A stretch of DNA of 64,000 nucleotides from VBOC01 sp035635475. GTDB taxonomy: Bacteria > Bacteroidota > Ignavibacteria > UBA10030 > SZUA-254. This document shows positions 9,758 to 19,579 of the stretch, piece by piece. The notes beneath the pieces are model-generated. The model did no database searches. It saw only the letters and a list, made by a program, of their open reading frames with translations, and had not been told where the DNA came from. The stretch spans positions 11,266-75,265 of the forward strand of contig DASQAZ010000033.1 in NCBI GenBank assembly GCA_035635475.1. The letters are read 5' to 3'. The position numbers and the translations under genes are program-made. The stretch's first letter is position 1, and the number at the start of each line of letters is the position of its first letter.

Positions 9758-10414
9758 ATGGATGATGTATCTACTAACATGACGGTCAATGTTGGAATAA
9801 TCGAGGACGATCCCTCCATCCGGGAGAGTGTTGCTTCGCTGATCAACAGCGCTGCCGGATTTTCGTGTGGCGAAATATTTGAGTCTGTCGAATCTGCCAT
9901 TGAAAATATCTCACGCCCTCCTCCAGACGTGCTCTTGATGGATATCAATCTCGGCGGGATGTCCGGCATCGAAGGTGTCCGGCGGTTGAAGGGCATCTTT
10001 CCGAAAATGAATATCCTCATGTTGACTGTATTTGAGGAAAACGACAAGATTTTCCAGTCTTTATGTGCAGGAGCTTCCGGTTATCTGCTCAAAAGAACCC
10101 CCCCCGCTAAGATCCTCGACGCGATCTCGGAGGTTCATCAAGGAGGCGCTCCGATGACGGCAAGCGTCGCCCGGAAAGTGCTGAGCCTCTTTACCAGCAT
10201 CGCTCCGCCAACCCTGCCGGATCTTCATCTCACCGCGCGGGAATTAGAAATCCTTCAACACCTTGTGTCGGGATCGAGCTATAAGAAAATCTCCAGGGAT
10301 CTCTTCATCAGCTTCGACACCGTCAACAGCCACATCAAGAACATCTACGAAAAACTTCAGGTTCATTCCAAAACCGAGGCTGTCGCCAAGGCGCTAAAAC
10401 ACAGATTAGTCTAA
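9758..10414 (+). CDS. NarL/FixJ-family response regulator
   Basis: 218 residues. The receiver domain has the acidic pocket EDD at 16-18, phospho-acceptor Asp62 (LLMDINL) and conserved Lys112. The C-terminal LuxR-type helix-turn-helix begins at LTARELEILQHL and contains KKISRDLFISFDTVNSHIKN. It is the partner of the histidine kinase 17 nt upstream. An in-frame ATG at 9779 gives a shorter alternative start. It should bind DNA as a dimer; an inverted repeat just downstream (10448-10467) could be a site. Confidence 0.92.
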   Translation: MDDVSTNMTVNVGIIEDDPSIRESVASLINSAAGFSCGEIFESVESAIENISRPPPDVLLMDINLGGMSGIEGVRRLKGIFPKMNILMLTVFEENDKIFQSLCAGASGYLLKRTPPAKILDAISEVHQGGAPMTASVARKVLSLFTSIAPPTLPDLHLTARELEILQHLVSGSSYKKISRDLFISFDTVNSHIKNIYEKLQVHSKTEAVAKALKHRLV

Positions 10415-10447
10415 TCCTTCCTCGTTTTTCCCGCTCTTCGCACGAAA

Positions 10448-10467
10448 AATCCCTAATCTAAGGGATT
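10448..10467. repeat. inverted repeat between regulator and secreted-protein gene
   Basis: AATCCCT and AGGGATT are separated by six bases (AATCTA). There is no T run after it, so it is not a clear terminator. It lies 63 bp upstream of the start of the next gene and may be an operator. Confidence 0.4.
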
Positions 10468-10529
10468 GATTCTCGACTTGCCGTGTCCGTAATTATCAAT
10501 CAATACGGTGAATTATTAAAGGAGTCATC

Positions 10530-11378
10530 ATGCGTTCATATCGTTTTCTCCCGATCTTTGCTCTCGCTCTACCATTCACCGTTTGCCACCCACAGGGAAA
10601 GGAAAGTGCGTTGGTGGCCGCGCCGTATCCCGGTTCAATAACCGAACCTCCAGCAGATGCATCGTCTGAACCGAACTCGCAAACATTTTACACAAAAGAC
10701 TCCATCGAGAAGGTCAAGGCACACTACACGAAAAGCCTCGGTGAATTCGAGAAAACATCGACGGATAATAGCAATACAGTGTACTTCCGGGAGGCGATTC
10801 CGTCGAATACGGTCATGGACATCCTTGTCAAGCGGGGGGTCGAGTTGGGGGAATCGAGACAGTTTGCAGGTATCACGCTCTCCGCCTGGGGGATCAACCC
10901 GAATGTTACGGTGGTAAACGTGCTGGACAGGCTCAAGAGTGCATACCTAATGCGATTTAACACCCCCGATGTGGAAGATTACTCAACTGTTTCCAAACAT
11001 CTCGATGACGCGGAGCTGAAGCAAACGATTGCCCGCTACGAGCATGCCGAATTTGAATACTTTCCGCTGGCAAAAGAGAAGCATATGGATGAGATAATTT
11101 ATGAGAAGTACTATGTGGCTCCGGAAGAAGCAGTAGCAAAAGAGCAACAAGAATTGGTAAAAAAGATGACGGTGTTGACGACACAGGGGAAATACGACGA
11201 AGCCACGAAGGTCGGGGACCGCATGACGCAATTATCCGGGCGCCATTCGGACGCCCGGATGAATTGGGATACTGCCGTCAAGTGCCTGCAGGAGCTGGAA
11301 AAAAATGCTTACCCCACGAAGATCGTGATAGACAAGCATCCTTCGAAATGGGATCTCTCTTCCTTTACCAGGAAATGA
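10530..11378 (+). CDS. secreted protein of unknown function
   Basis: 282 residues with a good AAAGGAG ribosome site 5 nt before the ATG. The N-terminus has a signal sequence ending near VCHPQG; Cys19 could be a lipobox cysteine, but the residues before it are not typical. Two roughly 70-residue alpha/beta segments follow, then a Glu/Lys-rich, probably helical stretch (about 170-250). I do not recognise a family. It follows the two-component pair and may be a target of it, which is inference from position only. Confidence 0.6.
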   Translation: MRSYRFLPIFALALPFTVCHPQGKESALVAAPYPGSITEPPADASSEPNSQTFYTKDSIEKVKAHYTKSLGEFEKTSTDNSNTVYFREAIPSNTVMDILVKRGVELGESRQFAGITLSAWGINPNVTVVNVLDRLKSAYLMRFNTPDVEDYSTVSKHLDDAELKQTIARYEHAEFEYFPLAKEKHMDEIIYEKYYVAPEEAVAKEQQELVKKMTVLTTQGKYDEATKVGDRMTQLSGRHSDARMNWDTAVKCLQELEKNAYPTKIVIDKHPSKWDLSSFTRK

Positions 11379-11456
11379 GTCTCGATTGCTCTACGGCAGG
11401 TTCGTTCAAAAGCGTCATGAAAATGTTGTTATTGAAAGAGTATGGAGGGAGTAATG

Positions 11457-13409
11457 ATGCGTTCACAGTGTGATCGTTTGGGCAGGTTTATGCTTGCTGT
11501 TATCTGCTGCTGGTTGGCGGCGGGTACATCATCCGATCTTCGCGCGCAGATGGCGTCGATCGTCAACTCGACCGCGGATGATACTCTCGCCCATCCATGG
11601 GATGATCCGAATACGCCGAACGTTGACGAATCGATTGACGGAATATGTGAGGACGCTGGGCACAGATGCACATTGCGCGCAGCGCTCGAGGAAGCTGCAA
11701 TTATCGGCATACCGGCGAGTGTCACGTTTAGCATCGATGGGACTATCACTCTCATGCCGCTCAGCCAGCTAACGCCACCCAGTTTCTCCGTGATTAATGC
11801 GACTACCCACAACATTATCATTCAGGGCCCGGATAACAACGCATTCCTCGTGCAGTTGCAAGACAATACGACGGTTCGGGGATTGGTGTTTACGCGGGCA
11901 GCAGATGCGATTGACGTTATTGGAAGCGGAAACATTATCGGCGGCGAAACGGGTCAGGAGGCGAACTTCTTCCTAGGAATGAGCCAAAACGGGATTGCAC
12001 TTATTGGTGATAACAATCTCGTGATAGGGAATTATATCGGTTACTCTCCTGCTAACGGCGCGACGTTCAGTAACAGGTTCGGCGTTTTTGTAGTTGGTTC
12101 CAACAATACTATCGGCGGCACTCTTCCCGGACAGCGTAATGTTATCTCCGGCAATACAGTTGCCGGAATCGCAATCGCGGTTGACACCAGCAATGGAGCA
12201 GGTGGTGGAAACCGTGTAAGAGGCAATTACATTGGGACCGACTCGTCAGGGACCCAGGGAAAGCCGAACCAGAACGGAATCGAAGTCTTGGTCGGACATG
12301 ATATTACGATCGGTGGCTCAACCCCGGCAGAACGAAACTTGATTTCTGGCAATACCGATTCCGGGATCCTCACCGGCATTTATGCGCGCGACGTCACGAT
12401 TCAAGGAAACTACATTGGAACAGACGTCTCCGGGTCGGCGGCTTTGGGGAACCGGGATGGTGTTACCCTCGGGCCCGGATCCAAGAGATGTCTGGTACAA
12501 GACAATCGCATCTCTTCCAATACGGGCAGTGGGGTCGTGATCACCGGCTTCATTGGCGATTCGACGATTTCAACGGCTCACCTGATCAGCGGAAATGAAA
12601 TAACGCTCAACGGCAGGGCGGGCGTCGAACTATACGGCGAGTCCATAAACAATGTGATCGGATCATCTCTCACCACTGATTTTCGACCAAATCAAATTCA
12701 ACGCAATGGACAGTTCGGAGTCTCCGTGCTTGGGTCCGGTCCGGGCAAGCCCACCCGGAACACTTTTAGAAAAAATGAATGGCTGGACAACGGCACAAAC
12801 GGTATCCAGATTGTTTCGGCCCAGGATACGATCAAGGCTCCTGTCATTCTCAGTTATTACGAAATAATCGATACCACAGAGGCCATAGTGACAGGGACAC
12901 ACCAGCGTGCCGGAGCTCTCATCGACCTTTACACGGGGGAGAAACAGACAACCTCCCATTACGAAGGCCGGCGATGGCTCGGCGCGGGATATGTTCAAAG
13001 CAATCACACTTTTTCAATCACAATCGCCCGGTGTGGCTGTCACCATCTGGTCGCGACAGCAACCGATGCGGCGGGGAATACATCGGAGTTTCAATCTCAA
13101 GAATTTCCAGTTACCGATGTCCGGGAGGAGCATGGAAGGCAACCGGCAAAGTTCTTCTTGGGCGATGCATATCCAAACCCGTTCAATCCGAGCACGACGA
13201 TCCGATATGATCTTCCAGGAACATTCCGGGCGACATTAAAAGTTTACAACTTGCTCGGCCAGGAAGTGGCGACGCTGGTAAGCGAAGAAAAGTCTATGGG
13301 TTCATATGAGGTACAATGGGATGCGAGCAAGCATTCCAGCGGGATGTATTTCTACCGGCTCCAGGCCGGCAAGTTTCTCGACGTGAAGAAGGTGCTCCTC
13401 ATGCGGTGA
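11457..13409 (+). CDS. secreted right-handed beta-helix protein with T9SS tail
   Basis: About 650 residues from ATG 11457, with GGAGG 8 nt upstream; ATGs at 11442 and 11454 are alternatives. Signal peptide, then the region ICEDAGHRCTLRAALEEA, a CSLREAI-type motif seen before parallel beta-helices in surface proteins. The middle (about residues 130-450) is made of NxIGG, GNYIGTD, ISGNT and NVISGN repeats typical of pectate-lyase-like helices. The C-terminal sorting domain has YPNPFNPSTTIRYDLP and MYFYRLQAG. Likely a surface adhesin or polysaccharide-binding protein; catalysis cannot be shown. Confidence 0.85.
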   Translation: MRSQCDRLGRFMLAVICCWLAAGTSSDLRAQMASIVNSTADDTLAHPWDDPNTPNVDESIDGICEDAGHRCTLRAALEEAAIIGIPASVTFSIDGTITLMPLSQLTPPSFSVINATTHNIIIQGPDNNAFLVQLQDNTTVRGLVFTRAADAIDVIGSGNIIGGETGQEANFFLGMSQNGIALIGDNNLVIGNYIGYSPANGATFSNRFGVFVVGSNNTIGGTLPGQRNVISGNTVAGIAIAVDTSNGAGGGNRVRGNYIGTDSSGTQGKPNQNGIEVLVGHDITIGGSTPAERNLISGNTDSGILTGIYARDVTIQGNYIGTDVSGSAALGNRDGVTLGPGSKRCLVQDNRISSNTGSGVVITGFIGDSTISTAHLISGNEITLNGRAGVELYGESINNVIGSSLTTDFRPNQIQRNGQFGVSVLGSGPGKPTRNTFRKNEWLDNGTNGIQIVSAQDTIKAPVILSYYEIIDTTEAIVTGTHQRAGALIDLYTGEKQTTSHYEGRRWLGAGYVQSNHTFSITIARCGCHHLVATATDAAGNTSEFQSQEFPVTDVREEHGRQPAKFFLGDAYPNPFNPSTTIRYDLPGTFRATLKVYNLLGQEVATLVSEEKSMGSYEVQWDASKHSSGMYFYRLQAGKFLDVKKVLLMR

Positions 13410-13469
13410 GCCCGCTTCATCCCGTCCGGGTGGGTATGGGAGGTACAACGTGATTTCGGCCCTCCCCGC

Positions 13470-15539
13470 TCACCAGCTTTCCCCGATGTTTCGAAGAAAC
13501 TCCTTGGCATCCGGATCTCCCAGTCGGGCGGCCCGTTTCATCGCTTCGATTCCGTTCTGAATCTCTCCCTTCCGGTAGTACGTTGCTCCCAGGTTTTCGA
13601 AGGCGAGAGCATTGCCGGGCTCAATCGAGATGGCCTTCTTATACCATGCAATGGCACTGTCCGGTTCAGCCTTTTCATCGTAGGCGTTTCCCATATTCAC
13701 ATACGCAAGAGCGTAGGTCGAATCCAGCTCGATTGTTTTCTGATAGCATCTGATGGCTTTGTCGTTATCGTGCATTGAGTAATAGGTCACTCCGAGATTA
13801 TTGTATGCGATCGGGAGCTTCGGGTTAAGCCCGATCGCCCTTTCATTTCGCTCCAGGGCCTGCTCCAACTTTCCCTCGTGAACGAGCAACTTGCCGAGTG
13901 TCAGACAAAAACTGGCATATTCGTTTTTTCCCCTGCTGCTATCGGGCTCCAACGCGATCCATCGTTCGAACAAACTATCGATCATTTTATCTTTCAGGTC
14001 CCCGAACTGGACGAGAGACTTGACGAGCGTAGAATAACCCCTCCAATCGCGGGGATTCTGGACGATATAATTTCGCCACAACGGGTTCAGTCCGGCCGTA
14101 TCCCTCGAATAATAGTAATACCAGGAGAGATGATTGAGTGCAAGCCAGCGTGAGTCATACGGGGTGATCCGATTGTCCAGAAGTGTTTTGTATCTCCGAA
14201 TGCTGGATTCAGTTCTGGCGTTGAGGTGAAAGTAGGGGAGTGTGGTGAGAAATGCCGTCGCGATGATCAGACCCATGATTTTGACCGCGCCGATTCCCCG
14301 CACTTGCAAAAAGGCATAACAGGCGAAGAGGGATGGAACGAACACAAACGTAGCCCCTATGTCCCAGTCCTTTGCCGTACCGAGATCAAACTTAAGAACA
14401 AGCAGAGACAACAGTACCGGAACCGCAAGCAGAGCGAAGGCCCGGATCTCGGTCGATTTGAGGAGACTCATCCTGTCCTCGATGTACACAATCGCGACAA
14501 GGAAGATCGTGAAGGGCGCGATTAAGATCAGTAAATTCAAGAGATCGATCATGTGATAGGGTGACAGGAGCGTGTAGGCCTGATAACGACTGTCCGTTTG
14601 TGCGAATGAAAGATAGTGTGTGTGGGCGGTCTGCGGAAGATACCTTGCAATTTCTCCGCCCGCTGCAAGGAGGATGATCGCCGCCAGTGCTATCGTTGTA
14701 CCCATGCCGATCAAGACGTTTTTTGCCCCTCTGTTTTTCCACTCACGATAGGCCAGGTAGATCAGAGCTGGCATGAAAAGGAAGTTTAGGAAATGCACGA
14801 TCACCTGCACCAGATAAAGAGGGGGGACGATATAGAACGGGAGCTTCTGCTTTACGTACAAGACGACGACAAGAAGAAAGGCAGAAAGAGAGAATAAAAC
14901 TACCGGATAAGACTCGACGTATCCAAGAAACAGCTGCATCGTCGGGGCGGCAAGTACATAGAAGAACAGCAATGCCTGTGCTTTCGGATCTGTGAGGAGG
15001 TTTCTGACTATGACAAAGAGATTGATGATAAAACCGATTCCCAACAATGCGTCCACGAGTAAGAATCCCCGCATCATCTCAGGATAGCGCACTGTTCCCA
15101 ACAGCTTCAGAAGCAAATAGAAGACCCCCATTGCCAGGGGTTCACTGTAGGTGTACAGGAGATGAGCTCCGCGGAATGTGTTCTGAAGGTTGTTGATCAC
15201 GAAGAAGCTGTCCCCCAGGAGCGGCACGCGGACATGAAAAAGGCTGACCCCCCCGATGAAGATGACAATGCAAATGAGAAGGAAGATGACAGGCTTGTTC
15301 TCCATGAATTCCGACACAAATGAAAGGGGCCTTTCCACGTTCCGGATCAGGATGTAGGCAAGGAGCACGACGTATAAAGTCACATACAGAAAAAGGTCGT
15401 AGATGGGAAGAAAACCCAGGAAATGAAACCCCCAGAACAGAGTTTTCGGATAGAAGTAACCAAGGACATGCAGGCCGACAATGAGGGTCGTAAAAGTGAT
15501 CGTTGCCTTCAGTGTGCGGTTATTCATCGAAGAGACCAT
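13470..15539 (-). CDS. multi-pass membrane protein with C-terminal TPR repeats
   Basis: 689 residues; start at 15539 or the in-frame ATG at 15527 (MNNRTLKATITF). About ten or more hydrophobic helices fill residues 10-430, followed by at least three TPR units (YNNLGVTYYSMHDNDKAI, YVNMGNAYDEKAEPDSAI, FENLGATYYRKGEIQNGI). The layout resembles membrane glycosyltransferase-like proteins of the FCB group with a soluble TPR tail, but no catalytic motif was recognised. It is convergent with the beta-helix gene. Confidence 0.65.
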   Translation of the reverse strand: MVSSMNNRTLKATITFTTLIVGLHVLGYFYPKTLFWGFHFLGFLPIYDLFLYVTLYVVLLAYILIRNVERPLSFVSEFMENKPVIFLLICIVIFIGGVSLFHVRVPLLGDSFFVINNLQNTFRGAHLLYTYSEPLAMGVFYLLLKLLGTVRYPEMMRGFLLVDALLGIGFIINLFVIVRNLLTDPKAQALLFFYVLAAPTMQLFLGYVESYPVVLFSLSAFLLVVVLYVKQKLPFYIVPPLYLVQVIVHFLNFLFMPALIYLAYREWKNRGAKNVLIGMGTTIALAAIILLAAGGEIARYLPQTAHTHYLSFAQTDSRYQAYTLLSPYHMIDLLNLLILIAPFTIFLVAIVYIEDRMSLLKSTEIRAFALLAVPVLLSLLVLKFDLGTAKDWDIGATFVFVPSLFACYAFLQVRGIGAVKIMGLIIATAFLTTLPYFHLNARTESSIRRYKTLLDNRITPYDSRWLALNHLSWYYYYSRDTAGLNPLWRNYIVQNPRDWRGYSTLVKSLVQFGDLKDKMIDSLFERWIALEPDSSRGKNEYASFCLTLGKLLVHEGKLEQALERNERAIGLNPKLPIAYNNLGVTYYSMHDNDKAIRCYQKTIELDSTYALAYVNMGNAYDEKAEPDSAIAWYKKAISIEPGNALAFENLGATYYRKGEIQNGIEAMKRAARLGDPDAKEFLRNIGESW

Positions 15540-15722
15540 CCGGGGATCTCAAACTGTTACCTGGAAAGTTCGCTGGGAGAAGCGCTGTGGAAGATGGAGG
15601 TTACACAACCAGGCCGATCCACTGGTGGGAGGCCCGTAAGAAGCGCATCCGCCCCCTGGAATTCAGGATGCGGACTACTGCGAGCACTACTAGAAGGCCG
15701 CATGGACGAGAAAATGGTCGAG

Positions 15723-15795
15723 CTGCCCGGCTAGGATTCGAACCTAGACTTCCTTGATCCAGAGTCAAGTGTGTTGCCAATTACACCACCGGGCA
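15723..15795 (-). tRNA. tRNA-Gln(CTG)
   Basis: 73 nt. Acceptor arms TGCCCGG/CCGGGCA pair fully. The anticodon stem CTTGA/TCAAG encloses the loop CTCTGGA, giving anticodon CTG. The T arm is CTAGG-TTCGAAC-CTAG. CCA is not encoded. It lies between two minus-strand membrane-protein genes. Confidence 0.95.
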
Positions 15796-15902
15796 AGAAA
15801 AGCAAATTTCTGGTTACTAACCGCACTCGGGAGGGGCAGATCAAGTTGCAAATTCTGAACTCATCGCAACCCGTTGTATATGATGATACCAAAAGATTTT
15901 GA

Positions 15903-17963
15903 TTAGTGCAAGAATTGTCTACTATCGCCGGCTCGGATCTCTTCCAGATGTGTTAACCGGCTCCTGAGCTCCTCATCGCCGGGTTGCAGCTTCAGGGCCT
16001 GCCTCCATGTCGAATCGGCTTCCGATAGCATTCCTGACCGCTCATAGAATCCACCGATCGCCACGAGCAACTTGACGTCGTGCGGGAACGCCCGCCGAAC
16101 CTCGGCAACCAATCCCGTCTCATCCCGCGTCGAGTCCGCGTGACCGCACGCGTCGGCCAGACCGTCGATCGCCTCGGCGGCGAATTCCGTCGAGGCGCCC
16201 CGCACTGCATTGACCAGCAGAGTTGTCAAATGCCCGCATTCCCGGTCGCGGTGCCCGACCCGTTCTTCCATGTATGATGCATAGTAAAGCGTTTGGGGAG
16301 AGTTCTCAATCTTTATTTCATCGTTGATCGATTGAAGGGCAACCGTCGTATCGCCCGTCTCGAATGCCGAGATTGCCAGGACAAAGCGCGCCTTCGGATA
16401 GTAAGGATAGCGCATCAGAAGCGTATCAATGTTCTTCCGGGCCTCGTGATAGCGGGCTTCGTGTGCTAACTGCGCGGCGAGATAAAGCCGGATTTCCGCA
16501 AGGTCGGGATCGTGCCGCAATGCCTGCGCATACTTGACCGACGATTCAGACGCCTTGTTCTGAATTCGCAGGAGGTCGCCCTCAAGAGCGTATCGCTGCG
16601 CGATATAACTATTCGAGACTCGGGGCACATACCAGGCGGCTAACAATCCGAACGCAAGGTAGGGCGCGAATCGCAGCGCCCTGAAGGAAGGAGGAAGGGA
16701 GATTGCGAGAGAATACGTCTTACCTACTCCGTCACGCAACGATAATGCGGCAATCATCCAGAACGCGACTGCCACCGGCACTGTGCGAAGGTTCAAACTT
16801 GCAAGATTGTCCACGAGAATCGCGGCAATTCCCGAAGCGAAGGCCGCGATGTAGATCCGGTCGTTACCCTCCGAAGATTTTAATCCTTTTCCGACTGATC
16901 TGGCGTACAGGAATAGTACGGCCATCAAGGCGGTGAATCCTGCCGCCCCTGTCTCAGACAGGACCTCCAGGAATTCGTTGTGTGCATGCGCCACAATGTC
17001 CTCGGAGCGAGCCAGCCAGTAATCGGGTTCCCGGAATTTTGGCAGGAAGACGGTAAAGTTACCGAGGCCCTGTCCGATGACCGGCGAATCCAGAAACGCA
17101 TTCCATGCGCCGCGGTAAAAATACAACCTTCTCGTCACCGATGAGGCCGGGCCCGTTTCGAACGTCGCAAGCAGTCGTTGCTGAACCATTTGCGGAAATC
17201 CGATTATTAAAACCAGGCCGATCGCGAGGAGCGACCCCAACATCATCCATTTAGTCTTCCGGGATCGCGAACTGAGGAAAATCAATGTCACAATGCCCGC
17301 GATGGCGCCCGCCCAGCCGCTGCGGGATTCGGTCGTGATCAGCAAATACGTCATCAGTATGGCGAGCAAACCCAGCAGAATCCGGTGCCTTGCGCGCCGG
17401 CTGGTCATGATCCGACTCGCGATGATCGGCAGCATCGGCGCCAGGAATCCAGCAAAGTAGGTCACATTTCCAAACGTCGATACCGCTCCGCGCTCCTTCG
17501 GGATGAGAATGGCCTGCGAACCGCTTGACAGGTAAATCTGCAGAACACCGGCGAGACTAGCGACAACAGAAACAGCGATGAAGGATCGGAGAAGCCTCTC
17601 ACGCCCGGTGCGATCGGTCGATAAGCCGGCGCACACTGCGAAGACCGCGAAATAACAGACAAGTCCCATGATTGCAGTCGCTCCCAAATTCAAGTTCTGC
17701 GCCTTCAGAAGCGAAATTGTTGCAAGAACGATGTATGCGAGGAAGGCAAGGTGCATCCAGGAGAGTGTCGCGCGCAATTTCCCCGCTTCCAGCGCGCGCG
17801 AGATAGACACGGCGATCAGAAGGGCGCTCAATAGATAGAGTATTGCCGGCTTCAATATCGTACCGTCGGAGACGTTCACAATCAGTACGAGAGCGGTTCC
17901 GGCGAAAACCAAAATCACCAGCCACTCGAACACCAAGGGGGGATTATCGTGGCGCGATACCAT
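15903..17963 (-). CDS. O-antigen ligase-like membrane protein with TPR tail
   Basis: About 686 residues from ATG 17963; a TTG 15 nt upstream is in frame. Twelve or so membrane helices precede the Wzy_C/O-antigen ligase core: GQGLGNF, then HAHNEFLEVLSETG near residue 340, a conserved His-rich periplasmic loop of the family. The C-terminal ~230 residues are TPR-like helical repeats (Lys-Tyr-Ala-Gln-Ala-Leu, Trp-Arg-Gln-Ala-Leu-Lys-Leu-Gln-Pro). Members join or polymerise lipid-linked glycans at the inner membrane; ligase or polymerase cannot be told apart. No other polysaccharide genes are adjacent. Confidence 0.78.
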   Translation of the reverse strand: MVSRHDNPPLVFEWLVILVFAGTALVLIVNVSDGTILKPAILYLLSALLIAVSISRALEAGKLRATLSWMHLAFLAYIVLATISLLKAQNLNLGATAIMGLVCYFAVFAVCAGLSTDRTGRERLLRSFIAVSVVASLAGVLQIYLSSGSQAILIPKERGAVSTFGNVTYFAGFLAPMLPIIASRIMTSRRARHRILLGLLAILMTYLLITTESRSGWAGAIAGIVTLIFLSSRSRKTKWMMLGSLLAIGLVLIIGFPQMVQQRLLATFETGPASSVTRRLYFYRGAWNAFLDSPVIGQGLGNFTVFLPKFREPDYWLARSEDIVAHAHNEFLEVLSETGAAGFTALMAVLFLYARSVGKGLKSSEGNDRIYIAAFASGIAAILVDNLASLNLRTVPVAVAFWMIAALSLRDGVGKTYSLAISLPPSFRALRFAPYLAFGLLAAWYVPRVSNSYIAQRYALEGDLLRIQNKASESSVKYAQALRHDPDLAEIRLYLAAQLAHEARYHEARKNIDTLLMRYPYYPKARFVLAISAFETGDTTVALQSINDEIKIENSPQTLYYASYMEERVGHRDRECGHLTTLLVNAVRGASTEFAAEAIDGLADACGHADSTRDETGLVAEVRRAFPHDVKLLVAIGGFYERSGMLSEADSTWRQALKLQPGDEELRSRLTHLEEIRAGDSRQFLH

Positions 17964-18104
17964 TGAGCGAAGCAGCAAAACTGAAGTTGTGTCAATTTAT
18001 GGCAAAAGTCAAGCAAACCGGCGGAATCTGCGCGTTCAATGGGTTGACTTTCAGGCGTATTTTTGTTATATATGGAGCGCACGTTGAATCGATGAGGGCG
18101 AAAT

Positions 18105-18866
18105 ATGAAACAGCCGATGCAATCTTTGCTTGAGGCGTCAACGGAAGAACCGGCGAGAAGTGCAAAGGGGAAGCTCATCAGCGAACGTCGCGGGAAGCTT
18201 CTTTACCAGTCAGATAAACCCGACCTTTCGATCCAGGAATTCTCTACAAACGGCCTCGAAGAAGGGAAAAAGCGCTCCCGATCCAGGGATTTCAACGCCC
18301 TGAGGAATGAGATTTCCTGTTACTTGTTCGAATACCTCGAAGGTTTTCGCATCCCCACTCACTTCGTCGATGGATTGTCCGAGACTGAGATGCTCGTGCG
18401 GCGCATGGAGACCATCCATCTCATGATCAAGATATATAATTGCGCGACGGGAGTGCTCACGAAGCGCTTCGGACTGAAAGAGGGCACGCCGTTAGAGTTT
18501 CCCGTCATGGAGCATTTCTACCTGCCTGAAAACCGGCCCGCGGCCTGGGTCAATGAGTATCACGTCTACGCCTTCGGCATCGCAAAGGCGGAGGAATTCA
18601 AGCAGATTAATCGGGCTGCGTCGAAGGTGAATGCCGTTCTGCGGGCGCTGTGCGACCGCCGGCAGCTTATGCTGGCAGACCTCCAACTTGAATTTGGGAG
18701 GTTGAAGGGTCAGGTTGTTTTGGGGGATGAACTCTCCCCAACGACGTGCCACTTCCTGGACCTGGCCGTCTCCGAGAAGGAAGGCCGCGATCGGTTTCAT
18801 CCGGATCAGGAAAATGCCGTTTCCGCATTTTCGGAACTGCGCGATCGACTGAAGTTAAGAGTATAG
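18105..18866 (+). CDS. purC: SAICAR synthetase, purine biosynthesis
   Basis: 253 residues. Hallmarks of PurC are GKLLYQSDKPDLSIQEFS, the phosphate-binding GKKRSRSRDFNALRN, the catalytic region LVRRMETI and FPVMEHFYL. QLMLADLQLEFGRLKGQVVLGDELSP is a slightly divergent form of the usual DFKLEFG...ILGDEISPD. It converts CAIR plus aspartate to SAICAR with ATP. First gene of a co-directional run; the next coding region follows almost at once, with AGGAG overlapping the stop. Confidence 0.92.
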   Translation: MKQPMQSLLEASTEEPARSAKGKLISERRGKLLYQSDKPDLSIQEFSTNGLEEGKKRSRSRDFNALRNEISCYLFEYLEGFRIPTHFVDGLSETEMLVRRMETIHLMIKIYNCATGVLTKRFGLKEGTPLEFPVMEHFYLPENRPAAWVNEYHVYAFGIAKAEEFKQINRAASKVNAVLRALCDRRQLMLADLQLEFGRLKGQVVLGDELSPTTCHFLDLAVSEKEGRDRFHPDQENAVSAFSELRDRLKLRV

Positions 18867-18878
18867 GAGATTCAGTCG

Positions 18879-19535
18879 ATATCGGCGATCACCAAATATG
18901 GCGCGGATACGGTTTTCAAGATATCATTGCTGGCGGCAGTCCTCTTGACGGGGGTGATGATCCTGCTGCGCAATGACGCGCTGAAGTATACGATCGCCGC
19001 CTGTATCGTCGCCGTTTTCCTTCTCGTCCTCAATTTCTTCCGCGATCCGGAGCGCACTGTTCCTTCGGGCGATGATCTCGTCGTTTCTCCCGCCGACGGC
19101 CGCGTGGTCGCCATACGGGATGTCTTCGAAGAAGAGTTTCTCAAGCTGCCCGCCGTGCAGATCAGTATCTTTATGTCGCCCCTCGACGTGCATGTGAACC
19201 GTTTTCCGATATCGGGCCGGATCGCCTGCTTCAGGCACGTGCCGGGAGACCATGGCGCGGCGTATGCCGACAAGTCGTCGGAGCGGAACGAGCGGACGCA
19301 TATCGGGATCGAGAACGGGGGACGCAGATTGCTTGTTAAACAGATAGCGGGGGCCGTTGCCAGAAGGATCGTTGCCGACGTTCAGGTCGGACAAGCCGCC
19401 ATGATCGGCGCACGATTCGGCATGATCAAATTCGGCTCGAGAGTCGACGTCATCATGCCGAAGCAATCGGTTGTAAAGATCGCATTGCACGACCGGGTCG
19501 TTGCCGGCGAAACGATCCTTGCCACACTCGCATGA
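18879..19535 (+). CDS. psd: phosphatidylserine decarboxylase, start codon unclear
   Basis: Short (~200-220 residue) phosphatidylserine decarboxylase family. Visible motifs are NFFRDPERTVP, VVSPADGRV, ISIFMSPLDVHVNR and KFGSRVDV; the Gly-Ser there is the self-cleavage site that gives the pyruvoyl group. One or two membrane helices lie at the N-terminus. The first usual start in frame is TTG 18927, but in-frame codons before it read ITKYGADTVFKIS, matching the family N-terminus. The AGGAG at 18865-18869 sits 9 nt before an ATA codon at 18879, used here as a tentative start. It makes phosphatidylethanolamine from the PssA product encoded next. Confidence 0.85.
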   Translation: MSAITKYGADTVFKISLLAAVLLTGVMILLRNDALKYTIAACIVAVFLLVLNFFRDPERTVPSGDDLVVSPADGRVVAIRDVFEEEFLKLPAVQISIFMSPLDVHVNRFPISGRIACFRHVPGDHGAAYADKSSERNERTHIGIENGGRRLLVKQIAGAVARRIVADVQVGQAAMIGARFGMIKFGSRVDVIMPKQSVVKIALHDRVVAGETILATLA

Positions 19536-19579
19536 CGCACACGGCGGGGATATTTTATGAACAACGTAGGAGAAGATGA

